Source: Hyphomicrobium sp. (GTDB lineage Bacteria > Pseudomonadota > Alphaproteobacteria > Rhizobiales > Hyphomicrobiaceae). From it: 64,000 bases of DNA. Under the pieces are notes generated by a model that saw nothing but the letters and a program-made list of their open reading frames with translations, was not told the DNA's origin and searched no databases. The position numbers were made by a program, and so were the translations under genes. Within the stretch, counting starts at the first letter, position 1, and every line of letters begins with the position of its first letter. The stretch lies in assembly GCA_030148725.1 (NCBI GenBank), contig JASBSU010000031.1:62001-126000 (forward strand). The letters run 5' to 3'. Of this stretch, positions 26,217 through 35,953 are shown one piece after another.

Positions 26217-27569
26217 TCAGCCGCCGTTGCGGTCGCTCTCCAAGGCGCGGAAATGCCCGCGCCCCTGCAGCCACGTCATCAGGAGCAGCGCCGGAATGGC
26301 CGTCAGCGCCGTGCCGATGAAGAATGTCGGCCACCCGAGCGTCTCGGCGGCGTAGCCCGTGCCCGATGAGAACAGCGTGCGGCCCGTGGAAGCCAGCGCC
26401 GTGAGCAGCGCGTACTGTGTCGCCGTATGCAGCGGATCGCGGCACAGCGCCGAGAGGTAGGCGACGAAAATCACCGTGCCGATGGCGCCGGAGAAGTTCT
26501 CGACGATGATCGCGACGGTGAGCGCCTCCGGGCTGGGCGTCTGATAGCCGAGCCACAGGAACACAAGGTTCGAGAACATCTGCAGGAATGCGCCGACCCA
26601 CAGCGCCGTATGCAGCGGCAGCGCCCGAGCTACGGCACCGCCGGCAAATCCGCCGACCAGCAAAGCCGCAAGACCGACACCCTTCACGATGGCCGCGTAC
26701 GTCGCCTTCGAATAGCCGAGCGAAAGAACGAACGGCGCCGTCATGGTCCCCGCGAGCGCGTCGCAGAGCTTGTAGAGGATGACGAACAGCAGGATGGCGA
26801 CCGCAGCGTCGCGCGCCAGGAACTGCGTGAAAGCGCCCCGCGCCGTCTCGTAAAGGCGTGCCATAGGGCTGCCCTCGACCGGCTTTTCGTTGAGGTCAGA
26901 CTTCGGTTCTTTCGCAATGATGGAAGCGAAAAGGCCGACGAGCACCAGCGCCGCCGCTGCTATATAGGCGAGCGGCCAGACCGCCTCTTTGCTCAGTCCG
27001 CCATCTTCCAGCCAGGCGCTGAACCCGATGACCCCGGCTCCGGACGCCAGCATGCCGATGCGATAGGCCGCGACATAGCCCGCCATGCCCGCCGCCTGTT
27101 CATCTGTCGGCAGCGCCTGCACGCGATAGGCGTCGACGACGATGTCTTGCGTCGCCGATGCGAAGGCAACGATCAGCGCACCGAGGCCTATCATCCACGG
27201 CGCGTTGATGGGGTCGCGCGTTCCGAGGAAAACGATGGCGGCCATCAGCACGAGCTGCGAGGCGATCAGCCACGCACGCCGTCGCCCGAAGCGGCTCTGA
27301 AGCCACGGCACCCGCCACGCATCGACCATCGGCGCCCAAATGAATTTGAGCGTGTAGGGAAGTCCCGCCAGCGACAACAGTCCGATGGTCCCGAGATCGA
27401 CCCCGCGATCCGACATCCAGACGCGCAACGTCTCGCCGGAGAGCGCCAGCGGCAAGCCGGCGGAAAACCCAAGCAGCATGATGACGAGCACACTAGGACG
27501 GAGATACACCGTCAGCGCCTCGATGAAAGACGGCTTCTGGCGCGGCTCGCTCTGCGTCGGAACGCTCAT
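26217..27569 (-). CDS. ampG: AmpG-like major facilitator permease (muropeptide importer)
   Basis: 450 residues with about 12 membrane helices. Family features are the N-terminal LGFSAGLPLALSGETLRVWMSDRGVDLGTIG segment and GLPYTLKFIWAPMVDAW, both characteristic of AmpG, and SATQDIVVDAYRVQ. AmpG imports GlcNAc-anhydromuramyl peptides for wall recycling and beta-lactamase induction. No other recycling gene lies nearby, so the specific substrate is inferred from family only. Divergent from glpK. Confidence 0.87.
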   Translation of the reverse strand: MSVPTQSEPRQKPSFIEALTVYLRPSVLVIMLLGFSAGLPLALSGETLRVWMSDRGVDLGTIGLLSLAGLPYTLKFIWAPMVDAWRVPWLQSRFGRRRAWLIASQLVLMAAIVFLGTRDPINAPWMIGLGALIVAFASATQDIVVDAYRVQALPTDEQAAGMAGYVAAYRIGMLASGAGVIGFSAWLEDGGLSKEAVWPLAYIAAAALVLVGLFASIIAKEPKSDLNEKPVEGSPMARLYETARGAFTQFLARDAAVAILLFVILYKLCDALAGTMTAPFVLSLGYSKATYAAIVKGVGLAALLVGGFAGGAVARALPLHTALWVGAFLQMFSNLVFLWLGYQTPSPEALTVAIIVENFSGAIGTVIFVAYLSALCRDPLHTATQYALLTALASTGRTLFSSGTGYAAETLGWPTFFIGTALTAIPALLLMTWLQGRGHFRALESDRNGG

Positions 27570-27692
27570 GCTGGCTAGGCTCCGGTAGGATCAGGGGGCT
27601 GCGCTTGCTACTAAGGCCTGGCGCATATGTCGATGCATGTCGGCAAATAGAGTGACCGCAGTGCGGCAATAAGAACCACGGGGGATTCGGCA

Positions 27693-29198
27693 ATGACGCG
27701 CTTCGTGCTGGCGATCGACCAGGGGACGACCTCCTCGCGCGCTTTGGTGTTCGATGAGCAGTGCCGGATTGCAGCGATCGCGCAACAGGAATTTACCCAG
27801 CATTTTCCGCGTTCGGGCTGGGTCGAGCACGACGCCGAGGAGATCTGGTCGACCGTCGTCGCTACGGCGCGTCAGGCGGTAACTAAGGCGGGCGGGGCTG
27901 AGAGCATCGTCGGCATCGGCATATCGAACCAGCGCGAGACCTCGCTGATCTGGGAGCGCGATAGCGGACGCCCCATCCACAACGCCATTGTCTGGCAGGA
28001 CCGCCGCACCGCCGAAGTTTGCGAGGCGTTGCGCGCGGCAGGACACGAACGCGTCGTCTCCGAGAAAACGGGTCTGCTGCTCGACCCATACTTTTCGGCG
28101 ACCAAGATCGCCTGGATATTGGATCACGTCCCCGGGGCGCGTGCACGAGCCGAGCGCGGCGAGTTGGCGTTCGGCACCGTCGACTGCTTCGTGCTGTGGC
28201 GCTTGACCGGTGGCCGCGTGCACGCAACCGACGTCACCAACGCAGCCCGCACCTGTCTGCTCGACATTCGCACCGGCGCCTGGGACGACGAACTGCTGGA
28301 CATCTTCGCGATCCCGCGCGCGCTGCTGCCGGAGGTGCGAGACAACGCCGCTGAATTCGGCATGACAGACGCGGCGCTGTTCGGCACACCGATACCCATT
28401 CGCGGTATGGCGGGCGACCAGCAGGCAGCCACGATAGGCCAGGCTTGCTTCGCGCCCGGCATGCTCAAGTCCACCTACGGCACCGGTTGCTTCGCGGTGC
28501 TGAACACCGGTGCCGATTGCATCGCATCGAAGAACCGCCTCCTCACCACCGTCGCCTATCAGCTCGGCGGCAACCGCACCTACGCGCTCGAAGGGTCGAT
28601 CTTCATTGCCGGCGCGGCCGTGCAATGGCTGCGCGATGGGTTGAAGGTCATCCCGGATTCCAAGTCGTCCGGCCCCATGGCGCGCAACGCGGACCCCGAA
28701 CAGGACGTAGTGCTCGTACCGGCGTTCGTCGGCCTCGGCGCGCCGTACTGGGACCCCGACTGCCGTGGCGCCCTCTATGGATTGACGCGCAACACCGGTC
28801 CTAACGAGCTGGCGCGCGCCGCGCTGCAATCGGTCTGCTTCCAGAGCGCGGATCTGCTGGGTGCCATGCGCCGCGACTGGCCGGCGACCAACGGAATGGT
28901 TCTGCGCGCCGACGGCGGCATGGCCGCCTGCGACTGGACCATGCAGCGCCTCGCCGACATCCTCGATGTGCCGGTCGACCGCCCCATGATCCTCGAGACG
29001 ACGGCGCTCGGCGCTGCCTATCTTGCCGGCCTGCAGGCAGGGTTTTTTCCCGAGCCGCACATCTTCGCCGAGCGCTGGTCGCTCGGCAGGCGGTTCCGCC
29101 CTGATATGGCGCCCGTAGAGCGCGCGCGGCTTCTCGCGTCCTGGCATGACGCCGTGCGTCGCACGCTCACGGCACCGGCCGAACTAGCTGGCGTTTGA
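27693..29198 (+). CDS. glpK: Glycerol kinase
   Basis: A 501-residue FGGY-family kinase, ATP + glycerol to glycerol-3-phosphate. The N-terminal phosphate-1 motif is [15 protein letters not shown]; substrate contacts appear in [19 protein letters not shown] and [10 protein letters not shown]; the adenosine motif region is [15 protein letters not shown]. Length is standard. GGGGG lies about 10 nt before ATG 27693. No facilitator or glpD is adjacent. Confidence 0.96.
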   Translation: MTRFVLAIDQGTTSSRALVFDEQCRIAAIAQQEFTQHFPRSGWVEHDAEEIWSTVVATARQAVTKAGGAESIVGIGISNQRETSLIWERDSGRPIHNAIVWQDRRTAEVCEALRAAGHERVVSEKTGLLLDPYFSATKIAWILDHVPGARARAERGELAFGTVDCFVLWRLTGGRVHATDVTNAARTCLLDIRTGAWDDELLDIFAIPRALLPEVRDNAAEFGMTDAALFGTPIPIRGMAGDQQAATIGQACFAPGMLKSTYGTGCFAVLNTGADCIASKNRLLTTVAYQLGGNRTYALEGSIFIAGAAVQWLRDGLKVIPDSKSSGPMARNADPEQDVVLVPAFVGLGAPYWDPDCRGALYGLTRNTGPNELARAALQSVCFQSADLLGAMRRDWPATNGMVLRADGGMAACDWTMQRLADILDVPVDRPMILETTALGAAYLAGLQAGFFPEPHIFAERWSLGRRFRPDMAPVERARLLASWHDAVRRTLTAPAELAGV

Positions 29199-29296
29199 GT
29201 CCATCGCGATCGCCGGGCGAGGCGTCAGCCACACGGAACAATGTTTGGCTATGCTTAGCTCAACAGATGCGCCAAGTCGCATCACCGCTCCGCGCT

Positions 29297-29503
29297 TCAG
29301 TGCCCATTGCGTCCGTTCTTGCGCGACGCCGAGAGCGCTGCTCGGAGCTGCTCCAAAAACTCCGGGCACGTTGCAAGGCCGCTTGCTTCCGGATGCACGC
29401 ATGCGGCGCGCCATGCTTCAAGTTCGTATCGCAGGCTCAACGGAGCAGCAGCGGGATCGCAGGTGACAGCAAAACCGCATCTGGGGCAACGAATCTCCGT
29501 CAA
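29297..29503 (-). CDS. Small zinc-ribbon-like protein, TTG start
   Basis: About 68 residues beginning LTEIRCPRCGFAVTCD, giving one CPxCG knuckle plus three later cysteines. The start is decided by the ribosome binding site: AGAGGAG lies 6 nt before the TTG at 29503, whereas ATGs further upstream (29539, 29557) have no such signal. It could be a small nucleic-acid- or protein-binding factor; no named family recognised. It stands alone between glpK and the GntR gene. Confidence 0.6.
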   Translation of the reverse strand: MTEIRCPRCGFAVTCDPAAAPLSLRYELEAWRAACVHPEASGLATCPEFLEQLRAALSASRKNGRNGH

Positions 29504-29648
29504 CACACACTCCTCTAAAGGATGGTGTAGGTGGAGCATTGATTTGAATTGCACCAATTGATGTAGATCAATGAACTGCGATCATTTATCGTCAGATGGT
29601 TCACAACCAGACCGCGCGTTGTTCGACCCCCTCTGATCCCGGGCCCAC

Positions 29649-30362
29649 ATGCAGCTGAATCGCCAACCTCTCTATTGTCAGGTCGCGAACGAACTTGTCG
29701 GATTCATATCAAAAGGAGCTTGGAAGCCGGGGGAGGTGATACCGAATGAAATAGACCTGGCACGAAAGCTGGGTGTCAGTACCGGAACGATGCGCAAGGC
29801 GCTCGATAAGCTTGAGGCGAGCCACCTAATCATCCGACGGCAGGGTCGCGGCACTTTCGTGCTGGATCAGGCAGGGTTCGACGGTCGACATCGCTTTGAT
29901 CTCATGCGTTTTGCCGATGGTAGTTCCATCCATCCGATGTGCGAGACGCTCGATGAAAGCGTTGGAGTGGCGTCCAAAGAGGAGTGCAAGGAGCTGTCAC
30001 TCGACGAGAAAGACCGAGTTCTGCGGGCCGCCAGGGTCAAAACGCACGACGGCTGTACACTCGTTTATGAGGACATCTCCATTGCCGCCAAGCGCTTTCC
30101 GGGGATCGATCGGGAAGTTGGATTGGTCGATTACTTGGTCACCAGCCTGGCCCAGAAATACGGAGTGATATTGGGGCAGGCAATCGAGCAGCTGAGCCTG
30201 TGCGAGGTCTCCGACAAAGTTGCAGACGTCCTCTCGATTCCGGTTCGCTCGGTCGTGCTCAGGTTGCAATTGGTCGTCTATTCGTTTTCCGGCGAGCCAC
30301 TCATGCTGAGGACCGGATTTTCGCATCTCCCCAACGCCAAGTACGTCGTCAAGATCGAGTAG
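29649..30362 (+). CDS. GntR-family transcriptional regulator (HutC type with UTRA domain)
   Basis: 237 residues. The N-terminal winged helix has the GntR signature (GAWKPGEVIPNEIDLARKLGVSTGTMRKALDKLE, then RRQGRGTFV). The C-terminal ~150 residues form a UTRA ligand-binding domain (DEKDRVLRAARVKT, YEDISIAAKRFP, LRTGFSHLPNAKYVV). The base composition is visibly less GC-rich than neighbouring genes, suggesting more recent acquisition. It converges on the cyclase/fumarylacetoacetase pair, 12 bp apart; control of that pair is possible but unproven. Confidence 0.88.
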   Translation: MQLNRQPLYCQVANELVGFISKGAWKPGEVIPNEIDLARKLGVSTGTMRKALDKLEASHLIIRRQGRGTFVLDQAGFDGRHRFDLMRFADGSSIHPMCETLDESVGVASKEECKELSLDEKDRVLRAARVKTHDGCTLVYEDISIAAKRFPGIDREVGLVDYLVTSLAQKYGVILGQAIEQLSLCEVSDKVADVLSIPVRSVVLRLQLVVYSFSGEPLMLRTGFSHLPNAKYVVKIE

Positions 30363-30374
30363 GCTCGCGCCCCA

Positions 30375-31136
30375 CTACCTAATGACCGCGACGACGCGTG
30401 CCGGAGCCGCCGACGCGCCCACGATCTTCAGCGGAAAAACCATCACCTCGAATCCTGACGGTGGCAGCGCGCCGAGGTTCGTGAGCTGCTCCATGTGCCA
30501 ATAGGGCCTACGCTGCCCAACGCGATGCGCCTCCCAGAACAGCGTCGCATCCCCGGTCGCTTTCGAGCGTGCAATCTGCGCGCGAAACGGCAGGTCCCAG
30601 CCCCACTGGTCGATGCCCATCACCCGCGGCCCGCGATCCAGCAGCCACTCGGTTGCCGTCGCGCTCATGCCGGTACCGCGCTTCCAGAATTCCTTGGTGC
30701 CCATCAGCCGATCGCGGCCGGTGCGGATGAGAACGATGGTGCGGTCGTCGAGCTGCGCGCCCGTCTTTGCAAGCGCCGCTTCGAGATCGGCCGGCGTGAT
30801 CGCGTCGTCGTCGGCCTTGTGCGTGAGGTCGAGCACGACACCCGGCCCGATACATTTTTCCAGCGGCATCTCATCGATCGTCTCGGCGCGCTGCCCGCCA
30901 GACGTTGGCCCGTAGTGCCACGGCGCATCGATGTGCGTCGTCGAATGCACGCCCATTTTGGTGATCGTGTCGTCTGCCCATCCCGTGAAGTCGGCCGGAA
31001 ATAGCCGCTTCGGGAGGCCGAGCAGACGCACCAGCAGCTTTGCCGCGCGGTGCGGCTTGTGCCGCACCTTCACCTGCATGAAGCGCGGATCGCCCGCGTT
31101 GAACTGAATGGGCTTCGACAGGTCGATGACTTGCAT
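30375..31136 (-). CDS. Cyclase/kynurenine-formamidase-like metal-dependent hydrolase
   Basis: A 253-residue member of the cyclase family (PF04199). The metal site is the conserved His-rich segment GVHSTTHIDAPWHYGP; the FWKRGTGMSATATEWLLDRGPRVMGID region is the usual second signature. Family members hydrolyse formylkynurenine or isatin-like amides, so the exact substrate is open. It follows the fumarylacetoacetase-like gene by 8 bp and is surely in its operon, pointing to an aromatic catabolic route. Confidence 0.85.
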   Translation of the reverse strand: MQVIDLSKPIQFNAGDPRFMQVKVRHKPHRAAKLLVRLLGLPKRLFPADFTGWADDTITKMGVHSTTHIDAPWHYGPTSGGQRAETIDEMPLEKCIGPGVVLDLTHKADDDAITPADLEAALAKTGAQLDDRTIVLIRTGRDRLMGTKEFWKRGTGMSATATEWLLDRGPRVMGIDQWGWDLPFRAQIARSKATGDATLFWEAHRVGQRRPYWHMEQLTNLGALPPSGFEVMVFPLKIVGASAAPARVVAVIR

Positions 31137-31144
31137 GCCGCTCC

Positions 31145-32107
31145 CTAATAGATGCGGTTCGTGACGGACCCGATGCCGTCGATGGAGAGACTTATCGTAT
31201 CGCCGCGTGTGAGCAGTCGACCGGACTCGATGCCGCTGCCGCCGGGCAGCGTGCCAGAGCCGAAAAGTTCACCCGCAAAAAGCTGCTCTCCCCGGCTCGC
31301 ATGAGCCAGAGCCTCGCCGAGCGAGAAGCGAGCGCCCGCCGTCGAGCATGTGGCAATCACCGTTCCGTTGATCGCGATGTTGCCGCTGAGGTCATGCCAC
31401 CGCGGCAGTATCTCGTCCGCGCTGACGACGATGCCCGACATCGCACTTGCAAAGTGCTTGGCCTTCTGTGGTCCGAACCCGGAGCGCATTTCGTCCAGCT
31501 GTACGTCGCGCGCGGAAAAATCGTTGAGCGCCACGAAGCCGCCTATGGCGCGCTCGGCCTCGTCGAGTGTCGCATCGCGCAGCGGATGCGCGAGCACGAA
31601 CCCGAGCTCGAGCTCATAGTCGAGCGCTTCCGAGTAGGCCGGTTGAGGAACGTCCTCACCGTCGGCGGCAAATGTCAGGTGGTTGCCGAAATAGTAGATC
31701 GGCTGGCGATACCAGAGCTTGCTCGGCCTGAGGCTCGGGAACGTGCGCCCGGTCACGGTCTCATAAGCGCCGACGATACGTTGTGCGCCCGGCATGAAAC
31801 GGCGTACGAAACCGCGTGCCGCGTCGATGGCATGTGCCTCATACAACATGAAGTCGCGGAACGAGCGTGGGGCGAACGGAAGGCAACCGCGTACGCCGGC
31901 ATCGGCGCATGGCGCTACATCTTGAGCCGCATTGACCAACTCCGCCTGCCTGGCCAAGGGCATCGCCAGCAACGCGATCGCATCGTTCGCATTAATGCCG
32001 CCGAAGTGAGGGAGCCGCGCCGCCGCATCTTCAGCCGGCACCCATCCATGTGCCGCCAGCACCTCGACGCGTTCGCCATGGTCCGTTGCAGTACGCCTGA
32101 GCTTCAT
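31145..32107 (-). CDS. Fumarylacetoacetate hydrolase-family protein
   Basis: 320 residues. The C-terminal two thirds form the FAH fold, with metal-binding acidic residues in the YELELGFVLAHPL segment and in GFVALNDFSARDVQ, and the GSGTLPGGSGIESGRLL loop near the end. The N-terminal ~90 residues form the smaller cap domain. Such enzymes cleave C-C bonds of acylpyruvates or similar. Gene order (FAH then cyclase) suggests sequential ring-fission product breakdown. ATG at 32107. Confidence 0.88.
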   Translation of the reverse strand: MKLRRTATDHGERVEVLAAHGWVPAEDAAARLPHFGGINANDAIALLAMPLARQAELVNAAQDVAPCADAGVRGCLPFAPRSFRDFMLYEAHAIDAARGFVRRFMPGAQRIVGAYETVTGRTFPSLRPSKLWYRQPIYYFGNHLTFAADGEDVPQPAYSEALDYELELGFVLAHPLRDATLDEAERAIGGFVALNDFSARDVQLDEMRSGFGPQKAKHFASAMSGIVVSADEILPRWHDLSGNIAINGTVIATCSTAGARFSLGEALAHASRGEQLFAGELFGSGTLPGGSGIESGRLLTRGDTISLSIDGIGSVTNRIY

Positions 32108-32235
32108 TCGATTGCCGCCAAATCAATTCTCGCTCTCGCTCGCATTGTCGCGCCCGACTTTAGACTTTTGGAACGGGGCAATGAGTACGACGTTATTCAG
32201 GGTTAGGCATAATTCCTTTGAGGAGAGGAAACGTC

Positions 32236-32577
32236 ATGACCACCACAAGAAAAGTCGTTGTCGGAACGCTCGCCGCTGCCGCTGCTTTCGCCTTTGCGGG
32301 GGCTGCACTCGCCGAGCATCACTTCACCGGGACGTGGAAGGTGAAGGATTCGTCCGGCGCCGATTTCGAGATCATGCTTGGGAAGGACGGCGCAGCGAGC
32401 GCCAACCGAGGCTCCGAGGGCATGAAAGGCAAGTGGGTCGAAAAGGACGGCGCCGCGGTCATTACCTGGGACACCGGCTGGACAACCAAGATCACCAAGC
32501 AGGGTGATCACTACAAGAAGACGGCTTTCGAGGGCGACAAGGAGAAGAACAGCTCCGACGCCATGAAGGTGAAGTAG
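32236..32577 (+). CDS. Small periplasmic protein of unknown function
   Basis: 113 residues with a signal peptide (VVGTLAAAAAFAFAGAALA) and a compact Lys/Asp/Gly-rich mature domain (FTGTWKVKDSSGADFEIMLG, later GKWVEKDGAAVITWDTGW). The alternating pattern resembles a small lipocalin-like or META-like beta protein, but no family is certain. GAGGAGAGGAA precedes ATG 32236, a strong ribosome binding site. Confidence 0.7.
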   Translation: MTTTRKVVVGTLAAAAAFAFAGAALAEHHFTGTWKVKDSSGADFEIMLGKDGAASANRGSEGMKGKWVEKDGAAVITWDTGWTTKITKQGDHYKKTAFEGDKEKNSSDAMKVK

Positions 32578-32641
32578 GCGAACGAATAGCGCGGGGCGCC
32601 GTCGGCGCCTCGCCAACCGAGCGGGATTTTGGAGCACGGCA

Positions 32642-32932
32642 ATGGTCATCACCTGGTCGCAGATTATCGTGTGGCTCATCATCGGCCTGATCGGCGGGAC
32701 GCTCGCCGGCGTCGCCGTGCGGTGGCAGCGCGAAGGCTTCGGCTGGTGGGAGAACCTGGGCATCGGCCTTGTCGGGGCGTTGGTCGGCGGCTTCATCTTC
32801 CGCATCTTCAACATCCTGCCGAACCTCGAAGCGATCTCGATATCGCTCCGCGACGTGGTCTCCGCCGTCACCGGGTCGCTCCTCTTCCTGGTCGGCCTCT
32901 GGCTCTGGCACAAGCGCACCGCCCCGCTCTGA
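32642..32932 (+). CDS. GlsB/YeaQ/YmgE-type small membrane protein
   Basis: 96 residues with three hydrophobic helices and Gly-zipper spacing: IIVWLIIGLIGGTLAGVAV, IGLVGALVGGFIFRIF and VTGSLLFLVGLWLWH. The pattern fits the transglycosylase-associated/GlsB stress-response membrane family, though the middle is longer than usual. It follows the small periplasmic protein by 64 bp on the same strand. Confidence 0.7.
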   Translation: MVITWSQIIVWLIIGLIGGTLAGVAVRWQREGFGWWENLGIGLVGALVGGFIFRIFNILPNLEAISISLRDVVSAVTGSLLFLVGLWLWHKRTAPL

Positions 32933-33070
32933 GCGCGAGCGTGTGCGTGTCGGGGAGACGTCCGTTGACCTCGCAGTCATCGGCTTGAGCCCTTAGATTG
33001 CGGCTTGTCGCGAGCCGGCAAATCACACGAGGGTAGCTGCGCACAGACAGAGCCGCTCAAGAGGGCGAAA

Positions 33071-35053
33071 ATGCGCACGCGCCACCGCAAGACGTTGCTT
33101 TCCGCCGCCGTCCTGTCGAGCCTTACCGCCTCCGTCATCGGCGCATGGGCCCACGGCTCGCACGACCACAGCCCGCGACGGCAACTTCTCGGCATCCACG
33201 GCTACGATCCGCAATCGAAGCCCGACGAGACCTGGGGCACGTATTGCGTCACCGAGCTGGCGCCCTTCTTCCGCGACGCCGTGGCGATCAATGCCAAGCG
33301 CGGCCTCGGGCCGACGCTGCATCTTGCTGCGACGCAGGCCCCTCCCGCCGTGAGTGCGCCAGCAGCGCCTAAGAAAATCACTGTCTTCACAGCCAAGAAG
33401 TTCGTGACCATGGATCCCGGCTGGCCGGAGGCGACCGCAGTAGCGGTCATGGACGGCAAGATCCTTTCGGTCGGCGTCACCTTCGATGACCTGAAGCCGT
33501 GGCTCGACAAATATCCCTACGAGGTCGATGACCGCTTCAAGGACAAGGTGATCTATCCAGGCTTCGTCGAAGCGCACACGCATCCCGTGATGGGATCGCT
33601 GGCCATCAGCCGCCCGACGCTCAGCCACTTTCCGATGCGCAATCCGTACGGTGCCGAAATTCCCGGCGTGAAGACGCGCGATGAAGCCATCGCACGCCTC
33701 AAGCAGTACGCCGCCGATGCAAAGCCCGGCGAGACGCTACTCACCTGGGGCTATGACGTGCTGGCGATGGGCGCCGATTTCGATCGCGCCTCGCTGGACG
33801 CCATTTCCAAGACACAGCCGATCATCGTGTGGGATGCGTCCGAGCACAACGCCTACGCCAACAGCGGCGCGATCGAGAAGTACGAGATCACGCCGGAGAA
33901 GATCAAAGGCGTCATCGGCGTCGGCACCAACCCCGACGGCACCTCGAACGGCCAGTTTCTCGGCACCGACGCCGCGCGTGTTCTGCTGCCGCAGGTCATC
34001 GCCGAGCAGATGGCCCCCGACGTCGCCGCAAAGAACCTCAATTACTTCGGCGCCCTGATGACACAGGCCGGCGTGACGACGGCCGGCGATCTGTTCTTCG
34101 GCGGCGTTGACATGGACCTCGAGCAGCATCTCTCACGCAGCTATTTCGCGACCGACCAGTCGCGCCAGCGCATCGTGCATGTCATCGACGGGTTCAGTGC
34201 GCGCCACCTCTACGGCGAGGACGCTGTATCGAAGGCGCTCGCCATGCAGTCCGAGGCGACTGACAAGACCATGTACAAGGGCGTCAAATTCTACGCCGAC
34301 GACGCCTTCGTCAGCCTCAGCATGGATATGCAGTGGCCCGGCTACATCGACCCCGACACCTACAAGGGTCTCTTCATGTACGCCTCGAAGGACGATTTCA
34401 TCGCCGCCATGCGGCCGTGGTGGAACGCCGGATTCCCGATCCACGTGCATTCGAACGGCAGCGGCGGCAATCAGGTTACCCTCGACGCGCTCGCAGCCTT
34501 GCAGGCCGAGAAGCCGCGTTTCGACCATCGCTTTTCGTTCGAGCACTTCGGTATCTCGACGGTTGCGCAGGGGCGCCGCGTCAAAGCACTGGGCGCCGTC
34601 GTCTCGACCAATCCCTACTACGTCTATGAGCGCGCCGACCTGTCGGCGCAGCAGCTCGGCACCGACCGCGCCTCGCTCGCCGCGCGCATGCGCTCGCTCA
34701 TCGATCAGGACATCGTCGTCTCGCTGCATTCCGATACCCCGGTCGGCATCCCCAGCCCGCTGCTAGAAGTGTGGACGGCTGTGAACCGCATCGGCTTCAC
34801 GTCCGGCAAGGTGCACGCACCGGCCGAGCGCGTCGACGTTGCCCGCGCGTTGAAGATGGTGACGATCGACGCGGCCTACACGCTGGGCGTCGAGGACAAG
34901 GTTGGCACGATTGAGACTGGCAAGCTCGCGGATTTCGTCGTTCTGGAGGAAGACCCGCAAGCCGTCGATCCGATGGCCATCAAGGAAATCGCGGTCATCG
35001 CGACGATCCTCGGCGGCGACGTCACGTTGACGGCAGACACGCGCCATCCGTGA
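33071..35053 (+). CDS. Exported YtcJ-like amidohydrolase
   Basis: About 660 residues. An N-terminal signal peptide (TLLSAAVLSSLTASVIGAWA) is followed by a His-rich start (HGSHDHS), then the amidohydrolase fold: metal-binding His-x-His in YPGFVEAHTHPVMG, a later FPIHVHSNGSGGNQ and FEHFG, and Asp in VSLHSDTPVG. The C-terminal strand set (GTIETGKLADFVVLEEDP) completes the composite beta-sandwich. ATG 33071 has GAGGG 5 nt upstream. YtcJ-type enzymes hydrolyse N-acyl or amide bonds; the substrate is unknown. Confidence 0.87.
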   Translation: MRTRHRKTLLSAAVLSSLTASVIGAWAHGSHDHSPRRQLLGIHGYDPQSKPDETWGTYCVTELAPFFRDAVAINAKRGLGPTLHLAATQAPPAVSAPAAPKKITVFTAKKFVTMDPGWPEATAVAVMDGKILSVGVTFDDLKPWLDKYPYEVDDRFKDKVIYPGFVEAHTHPVMGSLAISRPTLSHFPMRNPYGAEIPGVKTRDEAIARLKQYAADAKPGETLLTWGYDVLAMGADFDRASLDAISKTQPIIVWDASEHNAYANSGAIEKYEITPEKIKGVIGVGTNPDGTSNGQFLGTDAARVLLPQVIAEQMAPDVAAKNLNYFGALMTQAGVTTAGDLFFGGVDMDLEQHLSRSYFATDQSRQRIVHVIDGFSARHLYGEDAVSKALAMQSEATDKTMYKGVKFYADDAFVSLSMDMQWPGYIDPDTYKGLFMYASKDDFIAAMRPWWNAGFPIHVHSNGSGGNQVTLDALAALQAEKPRFDHRFSFEHFGISTVAQGRRVKALGAVVSTNPYYVYERADLSAQQLGTDRASLAARMRSLIDQDIVVSLHSDTPVGIPSPLLEVWTAVNRIGFTSGKVHAPAERVDVARALKMVTIDAAYTLGVEDKVGTIETGKLADFVVLEEDPQAVDPMAIKEIAVIATILGGDVTLTADTRHP

Positions 35054-35059
35054 CCTGCA

Positions 35060-35078
35060 CCTCGTCGCGTCGACGAGG
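35060..35078. terminator. Hairpin between convergent amidohydrolase and receiver genes
   Basis: CCTCGTCG (35060-35067) and CGACGAGG (35071-35078) form a perfect 8-bp stem with a 3-base loop, 6 bp after the amidohydrolase stop and 28 bp before the end of the converging gene. No U-tract is present. Confidence 0.4.
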
Positions 35079-35106
35079 CAGCCGCAGCCGACGAGCAAGC
35101 ACGCCC

Positions 35107-35472
35107 CTAGGCGTGCAGGTGCCGCCGCACCTGATCTGCCAGCGTCATGACATCGAACGGCTTTTCGATCACGCCTTTAGCGCCGAGCGAATAGAATAAG
35201 TCGATATCCCGCCTTTGCGTCAGCGCCGTCAGGAACACCACCGGTATGGTACAAAACTCGGATGACTGGCGCAGGTAAACCAGCATCGCCGGTCCGTCCA
35301 TCCCTGGCATCATTGCGTCGAGAAGGATGACGTCCGGACGCCATTGCGCCAGCGTGTCCAGAGCCTCCTGCGCCGAGGAGCAACATATGACCGCGAGATC
35401 CTCGTCCAGTTCGAGTGACAACTTCACGATTTCACGGACATCGGGCTCGTCGTCGACGTGGAGCACGCGCAA
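35107..35472 (-). CDS. Single-domain response regulator (CheY-like)
   Basis: About 121 residues of a receiver domain with no output domain: acidic pocket VDDEPDV, phosphoacceptor Asp in VILLDAMMPGMDG, Thr in VVFLTALTQ and Lys in GVIEKPFD. I prefer the TTG at 35472, with GGGAGG 8 nt upstream and the canonical receiver start right after it; the GTG at 35490 lacks a ribosome binding site. It is the last gene of the signalling block, 52 bp after the other receiver. Confidence 0.88.
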   Translation of the reverse strand: MRVLHVDDEPDVREIVKLSLELDEDLAVICCSSAQEALDTLAQWRPDVILLDAMMPGMDGPAMLVYLRQSSEFCTIPVVFLTALTQRRDIDLFYSLGAKGVIEKPFDVMTLADQVRRHLHA

Positions 35473-35524
35473 TGCTTCGTCCTCCCTCACCCGGGGTGCC
35501 GTTCAACGCCGGTTCCGGCAGGGC

Positions 35525-35953
35525 TTAGCCGGTATGGTTGATCTCGAGCCAGTAGCGACCAATATCGCGCACGGATTCCGTGAACTGCTCGAAATCTACG
35601 GGCTTGATGATATAGCTGTTGGCGCCATTCTCGTACGTCATCATGACATCGCGCTCCTCCGCAGAAGAGGTCAGCACGACGACAGGAATGCGCTGCGTCT
35701 TCGGATCTTCTTTGACCCGCTTCAGCACCGCGTGGCCGTCCACGCGCGGCAGCTTCAGGTCGAGCAGGATAATCTTCGGCAGCGGAATGGGCGTCGCGCC
35801 GGAATCGCCGAACAGCATCTCGAAGGCCTCCACGCCGTCCCGGGCGACATGGATCGTGTTGGCGATGTTGGCTTTCTTGAAGGCATGCAACGTGAGAGCG
35901 ATGTCGCTCGGATTGTCCTCAATCAGCAGGATCTCGGTTTGCTCGCAGCTCAA
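35525..35953 (-). CDS. Single-domain response regulator (Rcp1-like), TTG start
   Basis: 142 residues of a receiver domain of the phytochrome-partner Rcp1 type (ILLIEDNPSDIALTLHAFKKA, phosphoacceptor in IILLDLKLPRVDG, Lys in SYIIKPVDFEQF). The start is TTG 35953: it overlaps the preceding kinase stop as TTGA and has GGAGG 10 nt upstream inside the kinase gene. Such overlap implies it is made with, and phosphorylated by, that kinase. Confidence 0.9.
   Translation of the reverse strand: MSCEQTEILLIEDNPSDIALTLHAFKKANIANTIHVARDGVEAFEMLFGDSGATPIPLPKIILLDLKLPRVDGHAVLKRVKEDPKTQRIPVVVLTSSAEERDVMMTYENGANSYIIKPVDFEQFTESVRDIGRYWLEINHTG

Noticed and set aside
27591-29147. A 518-codon frame antisense to glpK
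   Set aside because: Glycerol kinase is certain on the plus strand; the antisense translation has no recognisable domain.
29649-30362. Possible genomic island around the GntR gene
   Set aside because: The lower GC is limited to one gene, with no integrase, tRNA or repeat at the borders; only local transfer can be suggested.
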